From Sulfurovum sp. (lineage in GTDB: Bacteria; Campylobacterota; Campylobacteria; Campylobacterales; Sulfurovaceae): a stretch of DNA of 8,421 bases. Both the position numbers and the translations under genes were made by a program. Shown here one piece after another: positions 1 to 5,549 of this stretch. The stretch covers positions 1 through 8,421 of the forward strand of contig DYTG01000019.1 of the NCBI GenBank assembly GCA_020726085.1, read 5' to 3'. The notes beneath the pieces were generated by a model. The model was not told the origin of the DNA, did no database searches, and saw only the letters and a program-made list of their open reading frames with translations. Position 1 is the stretch's first letter. Every line of letters starts with the position of its first letter.

Positions 1-74
1 CCTCCGCCTCCACCGCATGAGGTCAAAGCCAATGCAATGCCCAGTGCCAAAAACAATTTTGTTAAAGTTTTCAT
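1..74 (-). CDS. Lipoprotein, N-terminal part only (runs off left edge)
   Basis: Only the first 24 codons are in the window. They read MKTLTKLFLALGIALALTSC followed by four glycines. This is a textbook lipoprotein signal: two lysines, a hydrophobic core, then the lipobox L-T-S-C with Cys20 as the predicted lipidation site, and a Gly-rich linker. The product should be exported by Sec and anchored in a membrane, probably the outer one (inference). An AAAGGAG Shine-Dalgarno lies 5 bases before the ATG, and an extended -10 promoter lies 28 bases upstream of it, so the gene can be transcribed separately from the operon before it. The mature domain is outside the window, so its function cannot be told. 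Confidence 0.85.
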   Translation of the reverse strand, partial: MKTLTKLFLALGIALALTSCGGGG

Positions 75-101
75 CGTAACTCCTTTTGTGTTATATTCTG
101 A

Positions 102-110
102 ATTATAGCA
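102..110 (-). promoter_or_regulatory. Extended -10 promoter for the edge lipoprotein
   Basis: Read on the minus strand the site is TGCTATAAT, a perfect TGn extended -10 element. It sits in the 56-base gap between the stop of the preceding lipoprotein gene and the ATG at 74. Transcription would start near position 95, giving a leader of about 20 bases that carries the Shine-Dalgarno. No -35 element is evident, which fits the Campylobacterota housekeeping sigma factor. The same nine bases occur before the rpn gene. Confidence 0.65.
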
Positions 111-130
111 CTTTGGATATGAAATAGATA

Positions 131-514
131 TTAATTGGATAGCACTATTTTATTGGCATCGGTATTTAAATCGGCCTCATAGAGTCTATCGATCATATCC
201 TCATTGGTAATCTCATAAATATCACCATCTTGAAGCTCGTTATTATTAAGACTAAAGAACTCTCGTCCATTGAGAAAAAATCGACAACTTGTGCCGTTTT
301 CGTATAAAAATCCCCCTACACTATCGGTTTTGTTTCTATCTAAATAGCCACACTCATACTCCATTCCTGCTACGGGGTATTGTGCGACGTAAAGATAGGT
401 TTTACCAAATCCCTCTATATCGCTTTTGGTAGCTTGATCGTAGTAGGGATTGTTGCAGTTTGTCAAAAAACCCATGATTATAAGGGCGATAAACAATCTA
501 ACCATCTGCTTCAT
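131..514 (-). CDS. Small predicted lipoprotein with a single G-Y-x-C / G-x-F-x-Y-x-x-G module
   Basis: The product is 127 aa. Residues 1-19 form a signal peptide (K2, R6, then a hydrophobic run) ending in L-T-N-C, so Cys20 is the likely lipidated residue, although Asn at -1 is less usual than Gly, Ala or Ser. Residues 44-84 carry the pattern PVAGMEYEC ... T-D-x-x-G-G-F-x-Y-x-x-G-x-x-C-x-F, which resembles a short beta module common in bacterial surface proteins and lipoproteins (recalled resemblance, not searched). Cys55 and Cys77 could form a disulfide. The start overlaps the end of the DUF523 gene by 17 bases, and its Shine-Dalgarno (AAAGGAG) lies inside that gene, so it is the last member of the same operon. 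An alternative ATG at 505 would remove three residues and lie farther from the ribosome site. Function unknown; an envelope location is likely. Confidence 0.8.
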   Translation of the reverse strand: MKQMVRLFIALIIMGFLTNCNNPYYDQATKSDIEGFGKTYLYVAQYPVAGMEYECGYLDRNKTDSVGGFLYENGTSCRFFLNGREFFSLNNNELQDGDIYEITNEDMIDRLYEADLNTDANKIVLSN

Positions 515-959
515 TGTACTCCTTTAAAAAATCCTGAGAGTCTAGGGTAATAATCTCTCGTTTTTGTGCTTCTAATGCCATTATACCACTATATTGATTT
601 GAAATGAGATTTTTTTGACTATCGTAGAGCTTTGCACTGCCCACACCGCAACTAGGCGATCGACTCTTGCCAATGAAAAGATCAAGATTGGGGTTATCAT
701 TGAAAAAATTTTGCACATAGGTTTTGATAGGAGTTGTAAGATCTCTATGAGTTACATTGCAAATGACTTTGAGGCTATCCTCTTGCACTAAATCCATCGT
801 AGGGCGAGGCGTACCAAACGCCCAATCTTCGGGACAAAAAGGGATGAGTTGTGCATCAAGTCGCTCCAAATAGGCTACCAAATCCTTATCGAAGTTGCTT
901 TGCCCGTCATATTTGCACAGTGTGCCTAGCAAACACGCACTAATGGCTACACGTTTCAT
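498..959 (-). CDS. DUF523 family protein (TudS-like Fe-S desulfurase family)
   Basis: The product is 153 aa, the usual length of a stand-alone DUF523 protein. It shows the family motifs in order: SACLLGTLCKYDG (residues 7-19), FCPE followed by GTPRP (41-53), and the signature KSRSPSCG (98-105). Conserved cysteines are Cys9, Cys15, Cys42 and Cys104. In the characterised member TudS, a thiouracil desulfurase, three conserved cysteines bind a [4Fe-4S] cluster that removes sulfur from 2-thiouracil. The same chemistry here is a family-level inference and the true substrate is unknown. The ATG overlaps the preceding DUF420 stop as TAATG and no Shine-Dalgarno precedes it, so translation probably depends on ribosomes finishing the upstream gene. 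The 3' end carries the ribosome site of the following lipoprotein. A cytosolic location is likely, as no signal peptide is visible. Confidence 0.88.
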   Translation of the reverse strand: MKRVAISACLLGTLCKYDGQSNFDKDLVAYLERLDAQLIPFCPEDWAFGTPRPTMDLVQEDSLKVICNVTHRDLTTPIKTYVQNFFNDNPNLDLFIGKSRSPSCGVGSAKLYDSQKNLISNQYSGIMALEAQKREIITLDSQDFLKEYNEADG

Positions 960-1429
960 TATAACGCAAAGAGTATCGCATAGACTAAAAGACCCGTAAG
1001 CGAAGTAGCCACAATCCCCATAGCCACCCTCATACCCGCTTTTTTGTGATCGTATTGCGGTGGAATTGCTACGATACGCTGTTTTTGAGCTTTTAGGATC
1101 ACTTCAGCCCACAAATAGAGCGTAATAATGGCAATAGCAATATGCACAATCAAAACGCTCAAAGCCATTGAGTAGCTCACAGAGGTATCTTTGACAAACT
1201 CTTTAAATCCACCGCCAATACGCACACCGTACTCAAAATAGCCCACAACAATCATAGATACTATCAAAATAACAATTTGCGTGATTTGATGCCATTTGAA
1301 ACTCTTTTGATGTGCCAAATAGATAGACCCCGCTATCAAAAAAGGCAAAAGTGCCACAATCACCGTCACAAAATCCATAAAAAAGGGTGCTCTCGTCCCC
1401 AAAAATCCTGCTTCAAACATATATTCCAT
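959..1429 (-). CDS. DUF420-like four-helix membrane protein
   Basis: The product is 156 aa with four predicted membrane helices at about residues 18-40, 46-66, 88-112 and 132-155. Histidines sit at or near helix ends (His40, His47 in KWHQ, His96 in IVHIAIA, His128 in the DHKKAGMR loop). This arrangement of short helices with H-x-x-x entry motifs and a basic 'HKKxGxR' loop before the last helix matches DUF420. One member, CtaM of Staphylococcus aureus, is needed to mature a haem-copper oxidase; that role is not shown here, as no oxidase genes are in the window. It begins 9 bases after the aldehyde dehydrogenase stop, and its Shine-Dalgarno (GAGGG) touches that stop codon. It ends in TAATG, coupling it to the DUF523 gene. 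The family call rests on motif recall and topology, so it is moderate. Confidence 0.65.
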   Translation of the reverse strand: MEYMFEAGFLGTRAPFFMDFVTVIVALLPFLIAGSIYLAHQKSFKWHQITQIVILIVSMIVVGYFEYGVRIGGGFKEFVKDTSVSYSMALSVLIVHIAIAIITLYLWAEVILKAQKQRIVAIPPQYDHKKAGMRVAMGIVATSLTGLLVYAILFAL

Positions 1430-1438
1430 TTTTTCCCT

Positions 1439-2896
1439 CTAACAAATCACTATCGATTTAACCTCTGTAAACTCCTCCAATGCCCATCTAGGTCCCTCAC
1501 GTCCGATACCTGAAAGCTTCGTTCCGCCATAGGGTTGCACATCAAAACGAAGCGTGGGAATATCATTAATCACTACCCCACCGCATTGAGCCTCGTTGAT
1601 GAAGCGTTGAACAAGCTTAAGGTCATTGCAAAAAATCGAAAATTGCAATCCGTAATCGGTGTTGTTGATTTTAATCATCGCCTCATCGAAGCTCTCTAAG
1701 GCAATAAGACTCACAATAGGAGCAAAAACCTCTTCACAAACAATCTTCATCTCATCGGTTACATCGCTCATAACGGTAGGCAAAAAGACTCCATTTTCAT
1801 CCCATTTGGCCCCGCACAACGCTTTTGCTCCCTCATCGATAGCATTATGAACCCAACTCATGGCTCGCTCATTGGCTTCATCATTGATAAGCGGTCCAAT
1901 AAAGGTCTCATCCTCAAAAGGTGAGCCTACTTTAAGTTTTTGCGTTTCACTTGCAAGTAACTTGCTAAACTCTTCATAGACTTCACTATGGACATAGATG
2001 CGTTGCAGTGAGATACAGACTTGTCCGCTATTGATAAACGCCCCAAAGGCACAACGAGTGGCTGCTAAGCCCAAATCGGCACTCTTATCGATGTAGGTTG
2101 CTGCGTTGCCTCCAAGCTCTAAAGAAACTTTTTTAATCCCTGCTTGCGACATAATGATTTTACCCACAGGCACCGAACCCGTAAAGGATAGTACTCTAGG
2201 GATAGAACTTTGTACGAGTGTCGAACCCACCTCTACATCGCCGTAAACTACGCTCAAAGCGTCTTTGATAGCGTACGGGGAATCAATAAAGGCTTTGGCT
2301 AAAAGATAGGCGATCATAGGGGCTTCGGGTGTAGGTTTGAGGACGACTGCATTTCCAGCGCCCAATGCAGGGGCGATTTTGTGTACCACGAGATTAAGAG
2401 GAAAGTTAAAAGGGGTAATACACGCCACCACTCCTGCAGGTTCACGTCGATAGAAAGCTATGGTTTTTTTGCCACTAGGAGCAATATCGGTAGGAATAGT
2501 CTCACCGTGCAAATGTGCCAATTCATAGGCAGTAATTTTAATCGTCTCAATGGCACGTTGAACCTCTATACGAGAAAAAGCGATAGGTTTGGCGACCTCT
2601 TGAGTCAAGACCAAAGCAAACTCCTCCAAATGCTCTTGCAATGTTTTGGCGACATCTTCAAGCCATGCTATGCGTTGCGATAGGGGAGAAGATTTGGTAG
2701 CCTTAGATGCTTGTGAAGCTATTTCAAGAGCTTTTACTGTATCCTTAGCACTACAGAGCGGATAGGATATTACCACCTCTTTAGAATAAGGGTTGATAAT
2801 ATCTCGTCGTTCTTCTTTGTCGGCTTGTGTCGAGCCAAAGAATATATAAGCCTTACTATGCTCTTCGTTGTTTTTGGATTTAAAAAATTCAAACAT
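1439..2896 (-). CDS. NAD(P)-dependent aldehyde dehydrogenase
   Basis: The product is 485 aa, a normal full length. The ALDH catalytic set is complete: TPFNFPLN with Asn164, KPTP with Lys187 (cofactor binding), the FTGSVPVG turn (238-245), ELGG with general base Glu260, GQVC with nucleophile Cys294, and EEVFAP with the second glutamate (388/389). It oxidises an aldehyde to the acid with NAD(P)+. The GQVCISLQR and 'FNFPLNLVVHKIAPALGAGN' style (given in part: residues 163-182) recalls the lactaldehyde / non-phosphorylating glyceraldehyde-3-phosphate dehydrogenase branch, but the substrate cannot be assigned. The ATG at 2896 has AAGGAG 5 bases upstream; a second ATG four bases earlier is out of frame. 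It leads a four-gene unit with DUF420, DUF523 and lipoprotein genes, none of which names a pathway. It diverges from a small RHH gene that could regulate it. Confidence 0.93.
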   Translation of the reverse strand: MFEFFKSKNNEEHSKAYIFFGSTQADKEERRDIINPYSKEVVISYPLCSAKDTVKALEIASQASKATKSSPLSQRIAWLEDVAKTLQEHLEEFALVLTQEVAKPIAFSRIEVQRAIETIKITAYELAHLHGETIPTDIAPSGKKTIAFYRREPAGVVACITPFNFPLNLVVHKIAPALGAGNAVVLKPTPEAPMIAYLLAKAFIDSPYAIKDALSVVYGDVEVGSTLVQSSIPRVLSFTGSVPVGKIIMSQAGIKKVSLELGGNAATYIDKSADLGLAATRCAFGAFINSGQVCISLQRIYVHSEVYEEFSKLLASETQKLKVGSPFEDETFIGPLINDEANERAMSWVHNAIDEGAKALCGAKWDENGVFLPTVMSDVTDEMKIVCEEVFAPIVSLIALESFDEAMIKINNTDYGLQFSIFCNDLKLVQRFINEAQCGGVVINDIPTLRFDVQPYGGTKLSGIGREGPRWALEEFTEVKSIVIC

Positions 2897-2918
2897 TCAT
2901 ACTCCTTTTTAGTGCAAT

Positions 2919-2924
2919 ATTTTA
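2919..2924 (-). promoter_or_regulatory. Possible -10 for the aldehyde dehydrogenase operon
   Basis: On the minus strand TAAAAT lies 22 bases before the ATG. Initiation about 7 bases downstream would leave a short leader that still includes the AAAAAGGAG ribosome site. There is no TGn extension and no clear -35, and the region is AT-rich enough for chance matches, so this is a tentative call. Confidence 0.3.
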
Positions 2925-2950
2925 ACTAAATATGGTTTAAGGGTGCATAG

Positions 2951-2975
2951 TCATTAAATGAGTAAAATAATTTTA
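2951..2975. promoter_or_regulatory. Two adjacent palindromes between divergent genes (candidate operator)
   Basis: Two perfect odd-length palindromes sit one base apart: TCATT-A-AATGA (2951-2961) and TAAAAT-A-ATTTTA (2963-2975). They lie between the putative -10 of the aldehyde dehydrogenase operon and the start of the RHH gene, just upstream of a possible RHH -10 (TATGCT, 2984-2989). RHH proteins bind short inverted repeats as paired dimers, so this would be a logical operator. The base composition is AT-rich, which makes short palindromes common, so function is inference. Confidence 0.35.
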
Positions 2976-3021
2976 ATGTCATGTATGCTATCATAAAGCT
3001 ATTGCTAAAAAGGATAAGAAC

Positions 3022-3147
3022 ATGAGTACATTAACATTAAAAATGCCCGATGCTAAATATGAACGCCTCAAACTCTATGCCAAAAGCAAAAATATATCTC
3101 TCAACAAACTCTTTGATGAATTTGCAATCATTGCTTTGACACAGTAG
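3022..3147 (+). CDS. Short ribbon-helix-helix (CopG/HicB-antitoxin-like) DNA-binding protein, 41 aa
   Basis: This is the only plus-strand gene. It reads ATG to TAG with an AAAAGG-type ribosome site about 8 bases upstream. The layout is a clear RHH core: beta strand STLTLKM (2-8), helix A PDAKYERLKLYAKSK (9-23), turn N-I-S, helix B SLNKLFDEFAIIALTQ (26-41). It resembles the N-terminus of small antitoxins written 'TLTIRLPD..HERLK..A...G.S.NKL..E.A..AL' (recalled). Those continue with an acidic/aromatic tail that holds the toxin; here the stop codon falls exactly where that tail would begin, and I found no tail remnant in the other two frames. No toxin gene is next to it. The 45-aa repressor CopG shows that an RHH core alone can bind DNA, so it may be a working autorepressor or the remnant of a toxin-antitoxin pair. 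It diverges from the aldehyde dehydrogenase operon and is convergent with ispG. Confidence 0.72.
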   Translation: MSTLTLKMPDAKYERLKLYAKSKNISLNKLFDEFAIIALTQ

Positions 3148-3203
3148 GGCATTAAGTCCAATTTTTCTTTTGCTTTGGTCAATAAAGATAGAGTCACTAC
3201 GCA

Positions 3204-4265
3204 CTATTTTAGATTATTGGCAAATTTTTCAACTTCATCGATAAATCTATCGACCAATTGGTCTTCGGGTAGTTTGGCAATCACTTCACCTTTGACCATA
3301 ATAAGTCCCGCATTTTTGCCATAAGCGATTGCTATATCGGCGTGTTTGGCTTCGCCAATGGCATTGACAGCACACCCCATCACCGAAATATCAAGTGGGG
3401 CTTTGATATGAGCTGTGCGTCTCTCAATCTCTGCCACCGCTGAAACCAAATCGGCTTCAATGCGTCCACACGTAGGACATGAGATGATATTGACCCCTTC
3501 ACGGCTTCGACCGCTATCTTTGATAATGGCTTTGGCTACTTTGATCTCCTCTTCAAGCTCTCCCGTGATAGAAACCCGCATCGTATCACCAATGCCATCA
3601 AGCAACAACGCCCCTAAACCTATCGCCGATTTAATCGTGGCATGAAAAATTGTCCCCGCTTCCGTCACGCCCAAATGAAAGGGATAATCCACTAGAGGGC
3701 GTAGCATCCGATAGGCATCTACGGTACGATTGACATCACTGGCTTTGAGCGAGATTTTAATATCTTCAAAGCCCAAATCTTCTAAAAACTTGATATTATA
3801 AAGAGCTGACTCCACCATTCCTTGTGCGGTAGCTCCATGTTTTTGCTCAAACTCTTTTTCAAGACTTCCTGCATTGACTCCTATACGGATAGGCAAGTTT
3901 CGCTCCCTACACGCCTTGACAATCTCTTTGACTCGTGATTTGTCACCAATATTACCTGGATTGAAGCGAATGCAATCAACCCATTTGGCAGCCTCTAGGG
4001 CGAGTTTGTAATTAAAGTGAATATCAGCCACAAGGGGAATAGCAATTTGCTCTTTGATTGCTTTGAGAGCCAAAGCATCCTCTATATTAGGCACAGCCAC
4101 TCGCACAATATCGCACCCTGCAAAGTGGAGTCGATTGATTTGTTCCACGGTAGCTTCGATATTTTTGGTATCGCTATAGGTCATAGACTGCACACTTATA
4201 GGAGCATCACCCCCTACGGCAACTTTGCCTACAAATATCTTTTTGGTTGGGTATCGTTGTTTCAT
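3204..4265 (-). CDS. ispG: 4-hydroxy-3-methylbut-2-enyl diphosphate synthase (GcpE/IspG)
   Basis: The product is 353 aa, typical of the bacterial single-domain-pair IspG. It catalyses the penultimate step of the MEP isoprenoid pathway, reductive opening of MEcPP to HMBPP, in the cytosol with a [4Fe-4S] cluster. The N-terminal TIM-barrel shows PISVQSMTYSDT (22-33), ADIHFNYKLAL (80-90), CIRFNPGNIG (98-107) and RIGVNAGSLE (127-136). The C-terminal cluster domain shows ISCPTCGR (Cys263, Cys266) and VMGCAVNAIGEA (Cys298, Glu305), the complete cluster-ligand set. The ATG has only a weak TGGA ribosome site; an upstream ATG at 4275 is out of frame. A TATAAT promoter lies about 43 bases upstream, so it seems to be transcribed on its own, though readthrough from rpn is possible. 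No hairpin terminator is visible after the stop. Confidence 0.97.
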   Translation of the reverse strand: MKQRYPTKKIFVGKVAVGGDAPISVQSMTYSDTKNIEATVEQINRLHFAGCDIVRVAVPNIEDALALKAIKEQIAIPLVADIHFNYKLALEAAKWVDCIRFNPGNIGDKSRVKEIVKACRERNLPIRIGVNAGSLEKEFEQKHGATAQGMVESALYNIKFLEDLGFEDIKISLKASDVNRTVDAYRMLRPLVDYPFHLGVTEAGTIFHATIKSAIGLGALLLDGIGDTMRVSITGELEEEIKVAKAIIKDSGRSREGVNIISCPTCGRIEADLVSAVAEIERRTAHIKAPLDISVMGCAVNAIGEAKHADIAIAYGKNAGLIMVKGEVIAKLPEDQLVDRFIDEVEKFANNLK

Positions 4266-4307
4266 TTTTTTCCATTTTTGTCGATTTTCTGCTTTGTCAA
4301 TGGAGTT

Positions 4308-4313
4308 ATTATA
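4308..4313 (-). promoter_or_regulatory. ispG promoter -10
   Basis: On the minus strand the hexamer is a perfect TATAAT within AAGATATAATAAC, with 42 bases between it and the ispG ATG. A start near 4301 would give a leader of about 36 bases. There is no recognisable -35 at 17-base spacing, as is common in Campylobacterota. Confidence 0.6.
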
Positions 4314-4360
4314 TCTTAACTGACCTTATACGCTTTGAGAGAAAATTTGATATTTTGTAG

Positions 4361-4377
4361 GTTTGGTATCACCAAAC
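4361..4377. repeat. Perfect inverted repeat GTTTGGT-ATC-ACCAAAC
   Basis: Seven-base arms pair perfectly around a three-base centre. The site lies 48 bases upstream of the ispG -10. Neither strand has a T-run after it, so it is a poor rho-independent terminator. The compact symmetric form suits a protein-binding site for a dimeric regulator. A matching second copy was not seen elsewhere in the window. Confidence 0.45.
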
Positions 4378-4585
4378 GATAGACAAAACGTATCATACAG
4401 ATACAATGACCCCATTCAAAGTTAAAATGCGTAACTATTTGTTGTTTGTTGTCATTTTTTTTTCAACCTATTTCTAAAGTCGGTGCATTTGTCATTATAT
4501 TTTTTACATTAATAATTAAATTATACTGTAAATAATATAAAGAAAAAAGTTTACAAAGCAAGGCAAAGCCCCCACCATCCGAAGT

Positions 4586-5470
4586 TTATGGTCTATCCAA
4601 ATGTTTCTCAAGCTCATCGATAGAGATATTAAGCTCTTTGGCTACCTCTTCGATAGAGAGTTTAAATTTTGTTATCATTTTGATAGCACTGTTGATGACT
4701 CCTTGCTCCATCCCCAACTCTATTCCTTTTTTCATTCCTCTTTCTATCCCCTCTTCTAAACCATCTTCTTTGGCTTTTAAAATAGCAAGTTTTTGGATAG
4801 AGATGAACTCTTTTCGTTTGTGTTGGGCTTCGAGTTCTTCTTTGGTGAGATTGGCTTCATTGGCGTTGTTGAGGGCGTGAATGATGCACTTATCGAGGGT
4901 TTTGGGGATGTATTCCAAACTTCCTGCGTTTTTGAGGAAATAGATCCATTGCTCTTTGATGTTGGTGAGTTCTTCAAGACCCTTGTCAAATTTGGGCAAC
5001 TCTACAAAGATAAGCTCTATATCGTCGCTGTAGTCTATGAGATGCTCTTTCTCGATGAGTTTGAATTTGTTGATGATAGCCTCGCTCTCTTCAAACATCG
5101 TAAAATCAACGATACTTAGAGCAATGACAGGATTAAGGAGGTGGTACTCTTGCCCTTTGGTGAGTTGGACGGAGTAGTTTTTGGTAGCGTTGTAGAGGAC
5201 TCTCTTTTCAAATCCTTTGTGATTGAGGACTTGCATCTCTATAATGACCTTGGAGTCATCATCCAACACCGCTTTGACATCGACAAAGGTATCTTTAACT
5301 CCCTTGATCATAGGAATATTGTAGGGATCAACAATGGTGAGGTCTTTGATTTTGTAAAGAGCATCTTCATAAACAAGAGCGTTGAGGAAACTTATCAGTA
5401 TCTCTTTGCTCTCAATACTCCCAAACACCTTTTTAAAAGCATAATCGGTTCTAACATCAAGGAAGTTCAT
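4586..5470 (-). CDS. Rpn family PD-(D/E)XK nuclease / putative transposase
   Basis: The chosen ATG (5470) gives 294 aa beginning MNFLDVRTDYAFKKVFG, the standard start of this family. A longer frame back to 5584 would add 38 atypical residues, overlap priA and cross the promoter at 5502-5510, so it is rejected. A ribosome site AAAAAAGG lies 8 bases upstream. The PD-(D/E)XK core shows F-V-D-V-K with Asp64 and I-I-E-M-Q with Glu78 and Gln80, so the active site looks intact. The C-terminus has the family's periodic Gly tail (about residues 236-258: DGLEEGIERGMKKGIELGMEQG), then a helical end with IEEVAKELNISIDEL. Rpn proteins are nucleases linked to RecA-independent recombination and, in E. coli, to phage defence controlled by a short protein made from inside the same gene. 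It sits between priA and ispG with its own promoter, which suggests an accessory cargo gene. No terminal repeats or target duplication were seen. Confidence 0.9.
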   Translation of the reverse strand: MNFLDVRTDYAFKKVFGSIESKEILISFLNALVYEDALYKIKDLTIVDPYNIPMIKGVKDTFVDVKAVLDDDSKVIIEMQVLNHKGFEKRVLYNATKNYSVQLTKGQEYHLLNPVIALSIVDFTMFEESEAIINKFKLIEKEHLIDYSDDIELIFVELPKFDKGLEELTNIKEQWIYFLKNAGSLEYIPKTLDKCIIHALNNANEANLTKEELEAQHKRKEFISIQKLAILKAKEDGLEEGIERGMKKGIELGMEQGVINSAIKMITKFKLSIEEVAKELNISIDELEKHLDRP

Positions 5471-5501
5471 AAGGTTTACCTTTTTTGGGATTTGTTTTTG
5501 T

Positions 5502-5510
5502 ATTATAGCA
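5502..5510 (-). promoter_or_regulatory. Extended -10 promoter for rpn
   Basis: The minus strand reads TGCTATAAT, a perfect extended -10, in the 79-base gap between the priA stop and the rpn ATG. A start near 5495 would give a leader of about 25 bases with the AAAAAAGG ribosome site. It supports the shorter rpn start at 5470. The same nonamer precedes the edge lipoprotein gene. Confidence 0.65.
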
Positions 5511-5549
5511 TAATGGTGGAAATCGTTATCAAACAACATGAGGCTTAGT

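Larger units (their letters stand above)
4266..4585. other. 320-base AT-rich intergenic region between rpn and ispG
   Basis: No convincing gene is present. The ispG-proximal end has the ispG promoter (-10 at 4308-4313). The middle has a perfect inverted repeat at 4361-4377. The rpn-proximal end is very AT-rich (about 4495-4545), with runs such as TTATACTGTAAATAATATAA, and has no strong terminator hairpin after the rpn stop. A 23-codon hydrophobic reading frame at 4406-4477 on the plus strand has no ribosome site and is not called. Confidence 0.6.

Noticed and set aside
1277..1513. A plus-strand frame of 78 codons across the DUF420 and aldehyde dehydrogenase junction
   Set aside because: It is antisense to two well-supported genes and has no motif or ribosome site.
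3148..3203. A possible lost C-terminal tail of the RHH antitoxin after its stop codon
   Set aside because: I translated the other two plus frames after the TAG and saw no D-A-E-T-R-F-like tail or other recognisable remnant, so a simple frameshift is not supported.
4406..4477. A 23-codon plus-strand frame, MTPFKVKMRNYLLFVV and so on, hydrophobic like a signal peptide
   Set aside because: No ribosome site or promoter is seen, and the length fits chance in AT-rich DNA.
4495..4585. A terminator after rpn in the sequence GGGGGCTTTGCC followed by a T-run
   Set aside because: The only stem is three base pairs; the repeated GCTTTG is direct, not inverted, so no stable hairpin forms.
4793..5548. Two long open frames on the plus strand (108 and 135 codons) opposite rpn
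   Set aside because: They lie antisense to a well-supported gene, lack ribosome sites and show no recognisable motif; they are reading-frame shadows.
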